Shown piece by piece: positions 38,056-50,079 of a stretch of DNA of 64,000 bases. The notes below the pieces were generated by a model, which saw only the letters and a program-made list of their open reading frames with translations, did not search any database and had not been told where the DNA came from. The translations under genes and the position numbers were made by a program. The first letter of the stretch is position 1. Each line of letters opens with the position of its first letter. The DNA comes from Prochilodus magdalenae (Eukaryota; Chordata; Actinopteri; Characiformes; Prochilodontidae): positions 33,501 to 97,500 of the forward strand of contig JAMWET010005010.1 of NCBI GenBank assembly GCA_024036415.1. The letters are read 5' to 3'.

Positions 38056-38938
38056 TATTGTCAAATGCACCCAAACATTCACTGACTTCACATACAGCAG
38101 GTGAAAGGGAAGTGGTCAGGGACTTGTGGGTAACGTGTGAATACATAAAGGGAAAGTGTGAAAGGAAGCAGATAAACCATCAATTCAAGTTCATTCTTTT
38201 ATGATATTTATGTGGTGGAGGGAGTGTTGGGTTCATCATGAGTTTCTTTGAGTAGAGATATCAAAGTAAAGACTGAAATAGAGAACATGTGAAGATGATT
38301 TGCTTAAAACATCCCTGATTGGCTGGAGTTAGGTAAGAGGTGGGGCATGTAGGTGGATATAGGATGGAACTAATCTCTGCAGGATAGCAGGCCTCCAAGA
38401 AGTGGGTGGGAGACCACTAACCTACAGTTACTAATTATTTCACTTCACTGAAGTAAATATAAATCTCAGAATAAAGCAGTTATTACATAACATGTTTAAA
38501 TGTTGCGGAGACTGTAGTTCAGGTGGACAATCGCAATAAGTCTACAATAAGTCAAAATACACAGTACAGTACAGCAGTACAGGCACATGAACAGATAACT
38601 GACATGTTTAGAGAGAGAAAGAGAAAGAGAGTGGGGGTGAGAGAGAAAGAGTAGGAGAGAGACAGAGAGAGGTAGGTAAGAGATGAGTAGAGGACAACAG
38701 GAACAGTGTCCTCTGATCTCACTGGTGGTCTGAGCTCTTAATGCTGCATCTTTATTACTGATGAATGGTGTTGGAAGATGAAAATCATCACTGAGAAACT
38801 ACAACTACTGTAGTTCATGCAGGTTCAGAGATTCTTCACTGTTCACTCTCTCACGGGAGGATCTTTCACTGAGAAAGATCCTGTTTTATAATCAGTCATA
38901 CAGTAAGTGGTGCCCACGAGAGAAAGAGTGAAAGAGAT

Positions 38939-39044
<106 letters not shown>

Positions 39045-40007
39045 GATTCGATTTGCCTAAGGAAGAGGAAAGTATAAAACAAGAATGTCCAAAACTGGAA
39101 ATAATTAATTATAAATGTTATTAACTGCTGAGATGCTTTAGGATTTTGAAATTGCTAAATGTGTCACATTGATTTCACTGGAGGAATCACTGGCGGGAGT
39201 GGTTTCATAACTTTCACTTTTAAAGGCTACAGACTAGTTTCAGGGATTTAGGAATTATTCCAAATGGATACCATGTGTTTATAATCCAGTATCTTCATGT
39301 ACCTGCAGCTCCTGTTTACTTGCTGGTTATTTGTTTAATTTTCACTGTTGTTATTAAAGCTCACTCACCTGCTCATTTTTCAGGTGAACACTGTGTTTGG
39401 TGTCAGGTGCAAAAAAGCGGTGGCCGTTGCTGATGGTTGGAGGCAAGAAGATAACATGTAGTCTGGATTGCTGAGACCCACGACATGCATTATGGATCAA
39501 AACTCGCTGAGAAGCGGCTGTTTGGTCTGGACGTTAAGAAATATTAAACGAATGAAAGGTGGTCTTTGACTTGTGCGCAGTGTCTTATGTGTGCAGTCTG
39601 AACACTCTAGTCAGAGATCCAGCAGCCAGCAGACCCCCACCCTCATGCAAGACAAAGTCAGACTGACGCACACTGAGCTAAAAGCAAGGATAGGAAATCC
39701 AGAGAAGAAGAAAGAAGAAAGCCAGAAATCAAAACAGAGTCAGAAATACAGAACAAGATGAACAAAAAGAGGATGCTCGGTATGCTATGGAATGTGGGCA
39801 ATACATCGAAGGGCAGTACTGGAAAATATCTAATATATATAAGTAAGTATATAAGCAAACAGAGTTCATGACTGACAGGTGTGTGTAATCAATACTCAGG
39901 AGAAACCGATCAAGGAAAGGGGACAGGATTGGTGGGTGAGGGACATGTGACTGTGATGTCACCAGGTGGCAGATTCTGAGAGAGGGAGATGGTTGGTAAC
40001 AATAAAT

Positions 40008-40118
40008 CAGTAGAATCTTTCTGAGCTCCTGATTAATTCTCTCGCACTGCCCATTACACAGAGGGTGATAACCAAAGGTCAAGTTAACAGAGACACACAG
40101 TTTTTCCATGAATGCCAA
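40008..40118 (-). mobile_element. Ty3/gypsy integrase remnant
   Basis: The - strand reads VNLTFGYHPLCNGQCERINQ followed by ELRKIL, the well-known TSGYHPQSNGQVERxNQ segment of Ty3/gypsy integrases. Only about 35 codons are recognisable. The sequence beyond it (39890-40000) looks LTR-side. It lies inside the decayed copy E and may have helped destroy it. Confidence 0.75.
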
Positions 40119-40413
40119 ACCTGCAATTTAAACTGACACGATTACAAATAGATATTGTAAATAGGTTGTTCATGTGGAACTTGACTTGGCTTTCTAAATA
40201 ATACAACAGTAGTATACAGCTCATCGAACAAATACCCCCACAAGCATGAATAACAGCTTGCTACAGTTAACTGGAACAAGCTGGACAGGACAAGAGGCAT
40301 AATAGTAGATTTATATGCTCAGTGTTTACATTAAGAAGCTACATTTTATCTTATTGGTGTTATTAGTATTTTGTTATGAATTTCTCACCAGATTATACCG
40401 CTGTGTTTTACAG

Positions 40414-40480
40414 ATGAACTGTGCTGGGAGTGACAGAAGACCAGTGTACCTTGGTGGTGTACTCTGCTATAAGGATGTAG
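40414..40480 (+). pseudogene. Lone terminal exon of receptor copy E, frameshifted
   Basis: Preceded by TATACCGCTGTGTTTTACAG, as in B, C and D. Compared with gene D (CTGTGTGGGAGTGACAG) it has one extra base (CTGTGCTGGGAGTGACAG), so the VVYSAI tail motif is out of frame with the exon start. The motif bases themselves (GTGGTGTACTCTGCTATAAG) are intact. Confidence 0.8.
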
Positions 40481-40499
40481 TTTATCAATTCATATGTTT

Positions 40500-41610
40500 T
40501 CATGTTTCCCGAGCTTTATTCAGTATTTGGTAACCTGCTGGTTAGAACATCGACTCAATAACTTGTTTGCTTAATACTTGTTTGTTTGAGTGTTTATTGG
40601 TCTGACCATCCAAGTTTCACTGATGTAAGTTAAGTGATATCTGCTCTTTTTTTATTATTTTATCTTCTATTATTGTGAGTTTTGGCTTGTGTGCCAGTAA
40701 ACTAATGAACCTTAACAGTCTAACAACAACATTATAAGCAACAGCAGCCACAGCAACATACAATAACATTGCCCTCTACTTTTCGCACTGAACCGTATTA
40801 CTGTAAACATCACTTTTAACTCCACTCAGGCTTTCTGTAACATCTGTATTTCTAAACATTTAAAAACTTAGTAACTAATACAGTGAAGATATAGTGCAGC
40901 ATGATTTGTAGAGCATCTAGGAGTTGAACAGTTACAGATATGGTAGATTTTAGGTTATTGTGTCTACAGGCTCTTTGTACAGATCAGAGCACGCAAGTGA
41001 GAACGTTTATTGTTTATAGTCCTAAAAAACTGACAAATAAACCAAAATCTGTGAGTTCAACTGAAACGAGATACATTTACTCTGCAGTTTTAGAATGGAT
41101 ATAAAGGAGTAGAAGAGTTACAGATAAATTACTAACTGACCGGTTTAGTTTGTGGTCTCATATGGAGAATATATACCCACTAACTAAATACATAGTAAAA
41201 ATAATAATGATACTATGCAGTAAAATATAAAGCCACATCATGTACTGCAGGGATTTACAAAGACAATTTGTCATCTTTTTTCTGTCTGTCATTTTTATCA
41301 CAAACTGATCAAAGTTTTTGATCTTTAAATATCTGTAAAACGTGTTTATGTGTTTAAGTGCTCTGGTTTTTTTTCTGAAAAAAATCTGCTGTTTATGAAA
41401 TAGAGATAGTTTTGGTGGTCTATGGGGGTTTGCATAGACAAATTTGTTTATATTTGTATACATTTGCTGTTTTTATAAATGGACACTAGAGGGCGATTAT
41501 GTACCTGCAGTTGTTGCTACTCTAGTTTTCTGACACAATGTTGCTTTATCAGGACAGTGTCCATCCATATCTGAAAAGTGCCAGTGTGGCCGCAGGTTGT
41601 CTTTCCAAAA
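40500..41610. repeat. Segment paralogous to 21950-22900
   Basis: Follows the lone terminal exon as the other copy follows gene D. It shares CTCCACTCAGGCTTTCTGTA, GTTTTGGTGGTCTATGGGGG, TTTTTATAAATGGACACTAG and ATCCATATCTGAAAAGTGCC. This shows that the whole gene-D 3' region was duplicated, then the upstream exons were lost here. Confidence 0.75.
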
Positions 41611-41619
41611 CTTTATCTC

Positions 41620-43600
41620 TAAAGAATCTGAACCAGCATGATGTCTTAACATATGTACAAAGGCTTACTGGACAAAAAAAATGAGTCACAGAAGATGAGG
41701 GGGCTATAAAACCTGCAGGGTGTGAGTGACAGGATTTATAGACTGAGAAGAGGTGATATAGTGCAGTGAATGTCTTGTTCCATGTGTGGAAAATGGCTCC
41801 ACATTAATGGCTGGTAAAAAGGAGTAATTACATTTGGGAATGCCAAAGCCCATAGTGTGAAGGAAGTTGCTGCGTTTGCAGGTGTATGGATGCGTATGAT
41901 CATATGCCTACCAGCAAATGCCCTACCAGCATTGGCTAAAATCACAGCTTACAGGAAATCCTCCTCAGAATTTAGCCAGAGAAGTCACCCTCCAAAAAAA
42001 TCTGTCCCAATTGATTCATTGATACATGAGTGGTTGAACGTTGATGTAGCCTACATACAGAAACCCCACCAGCCCATTCATGCTTGTGTGGGTATTACGA
42101 TTAGGTATGTTTCAGTCACAGGTGACTCATAATTTGTCCTTTGAGCTTATAATACTATTAAGGCTATTGGTAGAAATGTGAGCTTGTACTTAGATTTTGC
42201 CCTTTATACATTGAATAAGATAATTATCACAGCTTCTCAAACTGAATACAGAATGACCATCTTTACATGCAAAACAAGCAACCTTGTTTTCTTCTGTCAA
42301 AAAAGCCACTAATGAGACAGAAAAAAGGAAAATTTTTGTTAAAGTATTTCTAATTACTGTATGATTTATTAGTTTGACTCGAGTGCATGTAGACCCTAGT
42401 CAGTGCAGTATTTAATGCAGCCATGACACTCATAATAGAGTCTGTGGGTTTCTGTTTCTGGGGCAGGACACTGATATGTACAGTGGTGTGCTTTGTTCAG
42501 TAGAAAGGCAGTCACATGACAGTGTGTTTATTTCTGTAAATGCATTCTCTATGGACTGCAGAGGAAACTGAGCTTCATGCTGGTATGAGTGGACAGCAGG
42601 AGACTCACTATTGACTCAAACTGACTCAGATGTTATAACTCTAATGTGTTAAACTGCCATATATCAACAGGTAACAATAGTTTTTGTTATTGGTGAACTG
42701 CTTATGATTGGCTCTTTGTCTGTCACATGACTAGAGGAACATCAATGTCTGTACAAACCAGTCTTGGTAGAACCAGGCTGGAGCTGGAGCTGGTGCTGGA
42801 GCTCATTATATCTAAGCTCCTCAGAGATATCTTATACTTAATGATTAATGACACATATATGAAGGGTGTTCTTTGAGTTTAGCACAGCATTTTAGGTTTG
42901 TGGTTTGAGCTCTTTTAATATTTAATAATCAGGGTAACAATTTATAGAATGAACCTTTTCAGTGTACGCAGTAATTGAACATATGAAAGTGTGGTGGGAA
43001 AAAGTGACAGTTAAATGAAGGTTCCTTCTTATACAGCCCACCCAGTGTATTCAGGCAGTGCCTTAAGCACAACTTATCATGACTGTAAGTCACTAAGTAT
43101 GTGTGTACATGATATCAGCACATAGATAAACACAGCAGATTAATGTTATGTAGAAAATATGACAGAAGGAGGTAAATCAGAAAAATGATACATACATACA
43201 TTAAAATAAATATATTAAAGTAAACATTCATTTGTTCAAAACATACACCAGCATTACAATTAGTTCTTGTTCTAAACAAAATAGTAATAACAATTATTCA
43301 TTTATAAACAGTTTAAATTATGTTAAACATTATACATACAATCAGTGTATTTAGAGAGCGTTCAGAAAGTGTACAGTGTATCTGTTTTACCATCATAAAT
43401 ATAAAAATAGAAACTCATAATATGAACAATAGATTTATTTTGAAAACAGGAAATCATTTATAACTCTACTATAATCTGACTGTAGGTGTTTTCAATATAA
43501 AATCATCTGATAGTGAAGCTGTATTTAATAAAGGCTGTTTATTATCAGTAAAATATCAGTTTTAACTAACTCTGTTATAATTCCAGCTTGTTAAAGGATA
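41620..43600. other. Intergenic region before gene F
   Basis: No gene recognised. An open frame at 41857-42132 has no known domain. 42860-42920 carries a truncated piece of the distal promoter cassette (GTTTGTGGTTTGAGCTC) without the ETS/IRF sites. Confidence 0.5.
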
Positions 43601-43609
43601 AACAGCCTG

Positions 43610-43753
43610 TATGACGCAATGCATGATGGGACATGTCTAGCACAGCCCAGTTTCTGCTCGTACACACAGCTCCGTTCTTTACTTTTACTGTGAAGCTGAG
43701 TAGAAGACTGGTGATGGAGTTTAAGGGTTTATTAATGAGTCTGATTGATTAGA
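43610..43753 (+). promoter_or_regulatory. Proximal upstream block of gene F
   Basis: GACGCAATGCATGATGGGAC, CACAGCCCAGT, CACAGCTCCGTTCTTTAC and GAAGCTGAGTAGAAGACTGG align with the blocks at 8667-8810 (B), 13570-13725 (C) and 18575-18718 (D). It directly precedes the signal exon and is the likely core promoter or 5' UTR. Confidence 0.5.
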
Positions 43754-43771
43754 ATGGCTAAAATGGTTAAA

Positions 43772-46700
43772 ATGATCTCAGGATACAGGATTCCTGCAGC
43801 TCTTCTTTACCTGCTCTGCTGTAAGTCTGCTTTAATCCTCACACGGTTCCAGGAAAATGAGGAGCTCTGAATTTTCAGTTAGCAGTCAGTCCGGTTCTCA
43901 CTCGACTTCTGTCCTGTTCGAGCCTGTACTGTACTTGTACGTAGTGTGGATGTGTTTATAAGGTAGAGTATAAGCGACAGTGTCTGTATCTGTATTAGAT
44001 GATGAGCTATCATATTAATGATGGGTCTTTATATAATGTGTGTTGAATGTAGCTTAAACATTTAAGATCAGTGAGGTTGTTCAGTGATAAAGAAAACAAT
44101 AGCAGGTAGATGAGGGCCGAACTGAAATGCATTACTAGGTAGCTTGTGAAACTTCTACTTCATAATTTTCAGATTGTATTTGATGCTTCTTCGTTATTCA
44201 GATTATTTAGTATTATTAAAACCCTATCTGGCATGCAAATCATGAGTGCAGTAAAAGATATAAATATGTGCTTAAAATCTAATCATGATGAAATTCTCAA
44301 AGATCTACACTTTTACACTATGGCACATTTCTATAATAGATGATTTTCTGTATTCTGAGGTTCACTTGTTTCCTTAATATTTGAATATTAACAAAAAATC
44401 ATGTCTGCTAGGTTTATGAGGAAACTATAGAGATCAATCAGTGCTCTTCATTTGTTTTAAACACACAGCAAGTACTCGTACTGTACCTGCTCCAAATGTG
44501 GATTTTATTTAATCGTAATGCTGCACATTTACTCAGTCCACTAAACCATCAGTGATAGTGTTAGAAATGAGTATGTGAGTGTAACTGGACTAATATGATC
44601 TACTTACATTGTGTCAGGTCTGCTGTGTGTAGCTGGAAAAGAGGGTATCAGACTGCAGGAGCTGGAGGGAAACACTGTAACCATCCATACTGGAAGAACT
44701 GGAGTTCAGAGTGATGCTCTAATACTGTGGTTCTATAGACCTGAGGATGTGGATATAAAGATAGTGGACAGTCAGATCATTAGAGGAGAGATTATTACAG
44801 ACTATAACAGAGACAGATTCAGAGACAGACTGCAGCTGGACAGAACCAGTGGATCTTTAACCATCAGAAACATCAGCAGAGAAGATTCTGGAGTTTATAA
44901 ACTACAGACCATTACTGGAAGTGTCTCATTCTGGAGTTTCAGTGTTGATGTTTATGGTGAGTAAAATTATGAGCCTTCAACAATGTCTATTATAATTAAA
45001 ATTATATTTTGTTATGTGTGTATTGAAAAAAAAATACTGGAATAATAGAAAGGGACATACACACATGGACAAAGTTGTTGGTACTCCTCTGTTAAACAAA
45101 AGAAAAAATTACACAATGGTCAGCAAAATAACTTGAAACTGAAAAAGTAATAATTAATGTAATTTTACCGAAAATCATCTAATATAAATCAGACATTGCT
45201 TTTAAATTGTGGTTTAACAGAATCATTTAAAAAATAAACTAAAGAAACTGTCCAAGACACATGTGTCTTGTAGTCACTGTACCGTTTGGTATCATGGTGT
45301 GTACCACGCTGAACTGACCAGAGAAAGCTACAGGGAGAGATGTCTCAGGAGATTAGAAATAACATTATAGACAAACATGTTAAAGGTAAAGGCTATAAGA
45401 CCATCTCCAAGCAGCTTGTACTCCAAGCAGTTCATGTTACTACTGTTGCACCTATTATTTAGAAGTTTAAGGTCTATGGGACTGTAGCCACCCCCCTCGA
45501 TGTGTCCAAAAGAGGATTGTCCAAAATTGATGACAAGTTAAAGAATGCAAATGGTAACTAAAGAGCCCAGAACAACTTCCAAAGAAATTGAACTATTCTG
45601 AAGTGACCTTCTGTGAGCTCTGATCTAAATCCTATTGAACACCTGTGGAAGGAGCTGAAACATGCAGTCTGGAAAAGGCACCTTTCAAACTTGAGACAGC
45701 TGGAGCAGTTTGCTCAAAAGAAGTGGACTATTGGTATTGCCTCAAAAGGTTGTGCAACAAAATATTAAGTAGTATCATTTTTGTCCAGGATTGTCATTAG
45801 TTTTTTTTTTTATTATTATTATTCTGTTGAACCACAATTTAAACTGTCTGATTTTCACTAGTTGATTTTCAGTAAACCTTAAGTTTTTTTTTTTTTTTTT
45901 TTTTTTACTTTTGTCAGTTATAATTTTGTATACGTGTGTAGTCCATTCAATCATCTATTCATCATCTAAACCTCCTGGGTCACATGGGGTGCTGGTGCCT
46001 GTCTCTTCATGGGGTGCTGGTGCCTCTTCATAAACACTGGCCAAGGCAACATAAAATATTCAAGATTGAATAAGGAATAATGGTGGAATACCTTAACTGG
46101 GCTAATATCAGGTGAATGTGCAGGCCACGCCATTCGTCTGAACTTTCCAAACTGGTTCTCAAACCAATTCGACGTTTTGAACTCGGGCATAATAGCATAT
46201 TGTATTATCCTGCTGGAATATCCCATTATTGGTACATAAAGTCCATGAAGCACTTGTAAATGAGCACCAAGCGGTGAAATGTAGCAGGCACTGGTCAATG
46301 ACATGTTCACATGGACCAGTGACCCAACCCATGCCATGAGAAGACCAGTATGGAACCACCACTAGCCTGTAGAGTGCCTTGTTCACAGCTGGGGTCCAAT
46401 GCTCCATTGAGTCTTCACCACACATGTATACCCCATGGCAGAGGTGGCATTTAACGAAGTACAAGTACTTTGGCACTATATCTAAGTAGGTGTTTTTATA
46501 TGTATTTGTACTTTAATGTTTTTTTTTCACCTAATGCTTTTGGTCATATCTGACCAAAGATATGGTCACTTCTTACTCACTACATTCTGTAAACAGTAAC
46601 TTCAGATTTAACTGTCTATTTATTTTAATCTCTCTATATATATTTTTAATCAGGTGATTCTATTCAGGCACAATGAGGTGCAAATCGGAATCTCACTGGC

Positions 46701-49700
46701 TGTGAATGTGGGGGGGCTGGGGGAGGGGCAGTGGAGTGAAAATGTGATTGGCTACTTTCGAGGCTTTTTAGGTCTGTCCGCAGTGACAGTAAGCTGTGTG
46801 TTTATTAGTCTAACTTTCTAATGTTAACTTATTTGTGGTCTTCTCTGGTAGTCTGGTGTAATGATCCCTATTGTTGGACATTAGTTGTGTCTGTCTGGGT
46901 TTGTGAAGTTTGGACTGGGCTGGTCTGGTCTGCCTTATGTAGCTCCAGGGCTGGGCCTTGCCTCACATAAAGGAATCACAGTATAAATCCCCCTGTATGC
47001 TCAGTTTCTTAGATGTTCAGCTTTAACCATTAATGAAAATACATAATGTTTAAAAAATGAAAAAATATATATATATACTTCTACTTTTTACTTTAAGCAC
47101 ATTTTGAGCATGTACTTTTAAACTACTTCAGTAAAAAAATCTAGGTCATCATGCCAGCAATACTTCTACTGAAGTATTTTTGGTTTATATTACTTATAAG
47201 CATAATAGTATGTAAATGACAGCTACACACACCACGGAACAGGATAATGTTCAGCTTTTACATGGTGATTAAACTTTACACACTTGGTTATCCTCTGAAC
47301 CGTTGTCATTTAGCATCAGTTAGCTGGAATACAATCTGTTATGTGTGCCATGTTTGGCCCGGCAACCAACACATTACGATCCCGAACACCTCCATTTTGA
47401 TTTCTTTTTTTTTTTTTTTTATCATCTTCAGCATTCTTTATTAGAATCAAACATGTACTGTTGTGGTCATTAGCATGCTCAGTAAACTAACATTAATTTA
47501 GCCAATCAAGCTAAAACCATGTATTTTCGTTTGTTAGGTATTTAGAGCAACACCTATTATACTACGTTTTATGTTATTGAAAAGGGAATAACACTTATTT
47601 TTTGCACATTAGTTTTATTAGTAATTGAAATGCATAACTACATCAGTGACTCAGTAAATGTATTATGCTATTTGATTCTGTGTTTCACAGCTCCAGTATC
47701 AAAACCCATCATGAGAAATCAGGCTGGAAGGGGCTCAGTGAATAACAAAGAGTCGTGTTCTCCTCTGTGCTCTGTGGAAAATGGGAAGGATGTGAATTTG
47801 TCCTGGTATGAAGGAGAAGAGAGAATCTCCAGCATCGCTAGCACAGATTCCAGTGAACGTCTTTATCTCCCTCTGAATATAACCCACCTGACCTGTTCTA
47901 CTTACATCTGTGTAGCTGCTAATCCTGTTAGCAATCAAACAACCCAGCTCAGCATTAATGAACTCTGTCCTAATACAGGTACATTCAGATCATTATTTTG
48001 ATTTTATGTTGTGCTTTTTGATTAATTTTTTGATTTTTGATTAATTTACTGCAGCAAATGCTGTTTTTACAGTCTCATGTCGGAAAGATAAGGAACTCTC
48101 ACTGCCTGCTGTTCTGATACCTGTTGGACTAATTGCTGTTGCACTATTTGCATTATCTGTGTGGTGCTGGAAAAAGAAGCAAAATCAACAAGGCAAGAAA
48201 TACATCTTCAGGTTTTGAAATATCAAAATAACAAAAATACTTATAACAAGCTTGCTCACTATACTGGTCTGTCTTTTTATGTCTGTAGTTCCTAAAGATG
48301 AGATAAATTATGCTGAAGTGAAAACTAAACATCAGAACTCACTGGAAGCTAATGAGGTAAGTACAGTACAGTTTTAGTAACTAATCGTTTTAGTTAACTA
48401 ACTAATTGTTAGTTATTATTTTTAATATTTTGTTGTTGTATATATATTGTGTTGTTATTAGTATTACACTTTATTATAAAGATGCAAACATGTGTTCCAT
48501 CTATTGTGCTTCCTAAACATTAGAATATTTAACTTAATGGAAAAGTGGAATAAAAATAGTTCTCTTTAAATTAGTTTGTCATATTGCTCTATAAAGAAAG
48601 TAATTGTACAAATAGTAACTATAGTGATTCAGAGAGGTTGTACTCCAATCTTTTCGTTCATTCCATTCATTAGACAATCTAGAGAATGTTTGGGCAGTGT
48701 GAGCATGTTTGTACAAATCTTAGCTTTCTATTACCTATTATTAAATCACCAGAGTTTTTAAAGGTTGTTGTCCCAGGATAAATCGGGACACTTCTCATGC
48801 CAGCCACCAGAGGTGGAACTTGCGAGTTCTGATTACTTTTACACCTGCTCCCTTTCACCTAACCCCTCCCTTACCTGCCTCCTATCCCAGCTTGTTATCC
48901 TTCCCTTTAAAAAGCCTTTCCTTACCTTGGTGTGGAACATTTTTCGAGATTCATCTGGGCTTTTTGTCATTTTTTGAGATACTTCTGGGTGTTGTGATTT
49001 TTGGAATTTCTGTTTTGTTTTTTTGTCAACTTCTGAGCTTTGTACTTTTGGACCTTTTGTGCTTCACAGTTTTTGGCATTTTTGATGTTTGTGTTTAATA
49101 AACCCTACCTAAATGTATCTTCTCTCTGCTCCCCTCATTACACATGTATCCCTGTGTACTGTATTAGTTTTGTAATATAAGTGATCCCAAGGATCTGTTA
49201 AACTGCTGATTCTGGAGGATTCACTGAATTGTGTTCTGGTAGTATTACAGATTCAAAGCTTTAGTGAGTTCAGCATATAGACATTATTTTCTATTTATTT
49301 AGTCAGTCTATCGTAAGAGGGAGTATAACTATTTCAAATACAAGCTATGTGTACTGTAATATAGTATAAACAGCCCTAGGTATTTCTCATTACACTTACA
49401 CTCCATTTCTGTAGTACCTCATACTGTCATTCACTGTTCTATATTAGGATTTTACACTTATGCTCTGTAGTTCTGTTTGTAGTCATTTTAGAATAGAGAC
49501 AAATAGAGACTAAGTGCTGTTTAAAGGTTCAATTTGTAAGATTTTAAATTTAATGCATTCTAAAATTTTGTTGCAGTCGCATTGTGTTTCAGAGATATCT
49601 ACTGTAGTTAGCAACGTAACCTGCTAGCCCCAGCCCGTCCTATCTTGTAATCGGACTTCTAGAGGTGAGCCACTGTAGCTGCCCACTCTCAGCAAGAAAC

Positions 49701-50075
49701 CACATTCAACAGCAAACAACAACATGATCTAAATAGAAGCAGAACAAGAGTTAACACTGGTGCTGCTTTCCACCACTGGAGACTGTTAGAGAGTAAAGGG
49801 ATGAAGTTTAATACTGAACTGATAAGAAGTGCAGAGTGAGGAGTAGGGACTGAGCATTTTTTTTTTTGGTGAAAGGTGTGGTAAAATGGTATTAATGGTT
49901 TCAAAACAGTGAAAATTTCATTTATTTACTTCACAAATATTCTGTTTTTTGGATGTATGAACATTAACAAGTTTGTACTGAAATGTCCCTCTGTGTTTTA
50001 CAGGGAAACGGAGCTGGAGTGACAGACGTTCGGGATCAGAGTGACTCTGTGGTGTACTCCGTTGTCAGGACATAA
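43772..50075 (+). CDS. CD2/SLAM-family-like Ig receptor F with two ITIMs
   Basis: Six exons: 43772-43820 signal peptide (MISGYRIPAALLYLLC); 44618-44956 V-like domain; 47691-47978 C2 domain; 48073-48192 stalk and membrane span; 48289-48356 tail; 50004-50075 terminal. Joined length is 936 nt, 311 residues. In-frame ATGs at 43754 and 43763 would add MAKMVK; 43772 was chosen because it matches gene D, but 43754 is possible. The V domain starts AGKEGIRLQE where paralogs have AGEEVIRLQE. The C2 domain has ESC, PLC, YIC (for YTC), NPVSN and ELC. The tail is more diverged than in B-D: INYAEV and VVYSVV both fit the ITIM pattern. The membrane exon ends at a GC donor (CAAG|GCAAGA, 48193); read-through would add GKKYIFRF and stop. 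Introns between V and C2 and before the last exon are enlarged by transposons. Confidence 0.85.
45055..45940 (+). mobile_element. Degenerate Tc1/mariner-like transposon in gene F intron
   Basis: Inverted terminal sequence: ACTGAAAAAGTAATAATTAA and TTTTAAATTGTGGTTTAACAGAA on the left are matched in reverse by TTCTGTTGAACCACAATTTAAA and a diverged ACTTTTGTCAGTTATAATT on the right. In between, broken frames resemble a Tc1-type transposase (ACGCTGAACTGACCAGAGAA; AAATCCTATTGAACACCTGT encodes the NPIEHLW-type motif). Many stops; not functional. Confidence 0.75.
46000..46470 (-). mobile_element. Tc1-like transposase remnant in gene F intron
   Basis: The - strand frames give NGIFQQDN (around 46200) and then FGKFRRMAWPAHSPDISPV (around 46105), matching the GIFQQDNAPCH and MAWPxxSPDLNPIEHLW blocks of Tc1-family transposases. 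The frame shifts between the two blocks, so this is a dead copy. Confidence 0.75.
48785..49145 (+). mobile_element. LTR-like insert in gene F intron
   Basis: CACCTGCTCCCTTTCACC, TTTAAAAAGCCTTTCC, a run of T-rich repeats (GAGATTCATCTGGGC, GAGATACTTCTGGGTG) and GTTTAATAAACCCTACC near the end resemble a fish LTR with its polyadenylation signal. No coding part is seen. Confidence 0.35.
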
Positions 50076-50079
50076 TCTG

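Noticed and set aside
41857..42132. 91-codon open frame before gene F
   Set aside because: No known motif and no support from neighbouring exons; chance or repeat-derived.
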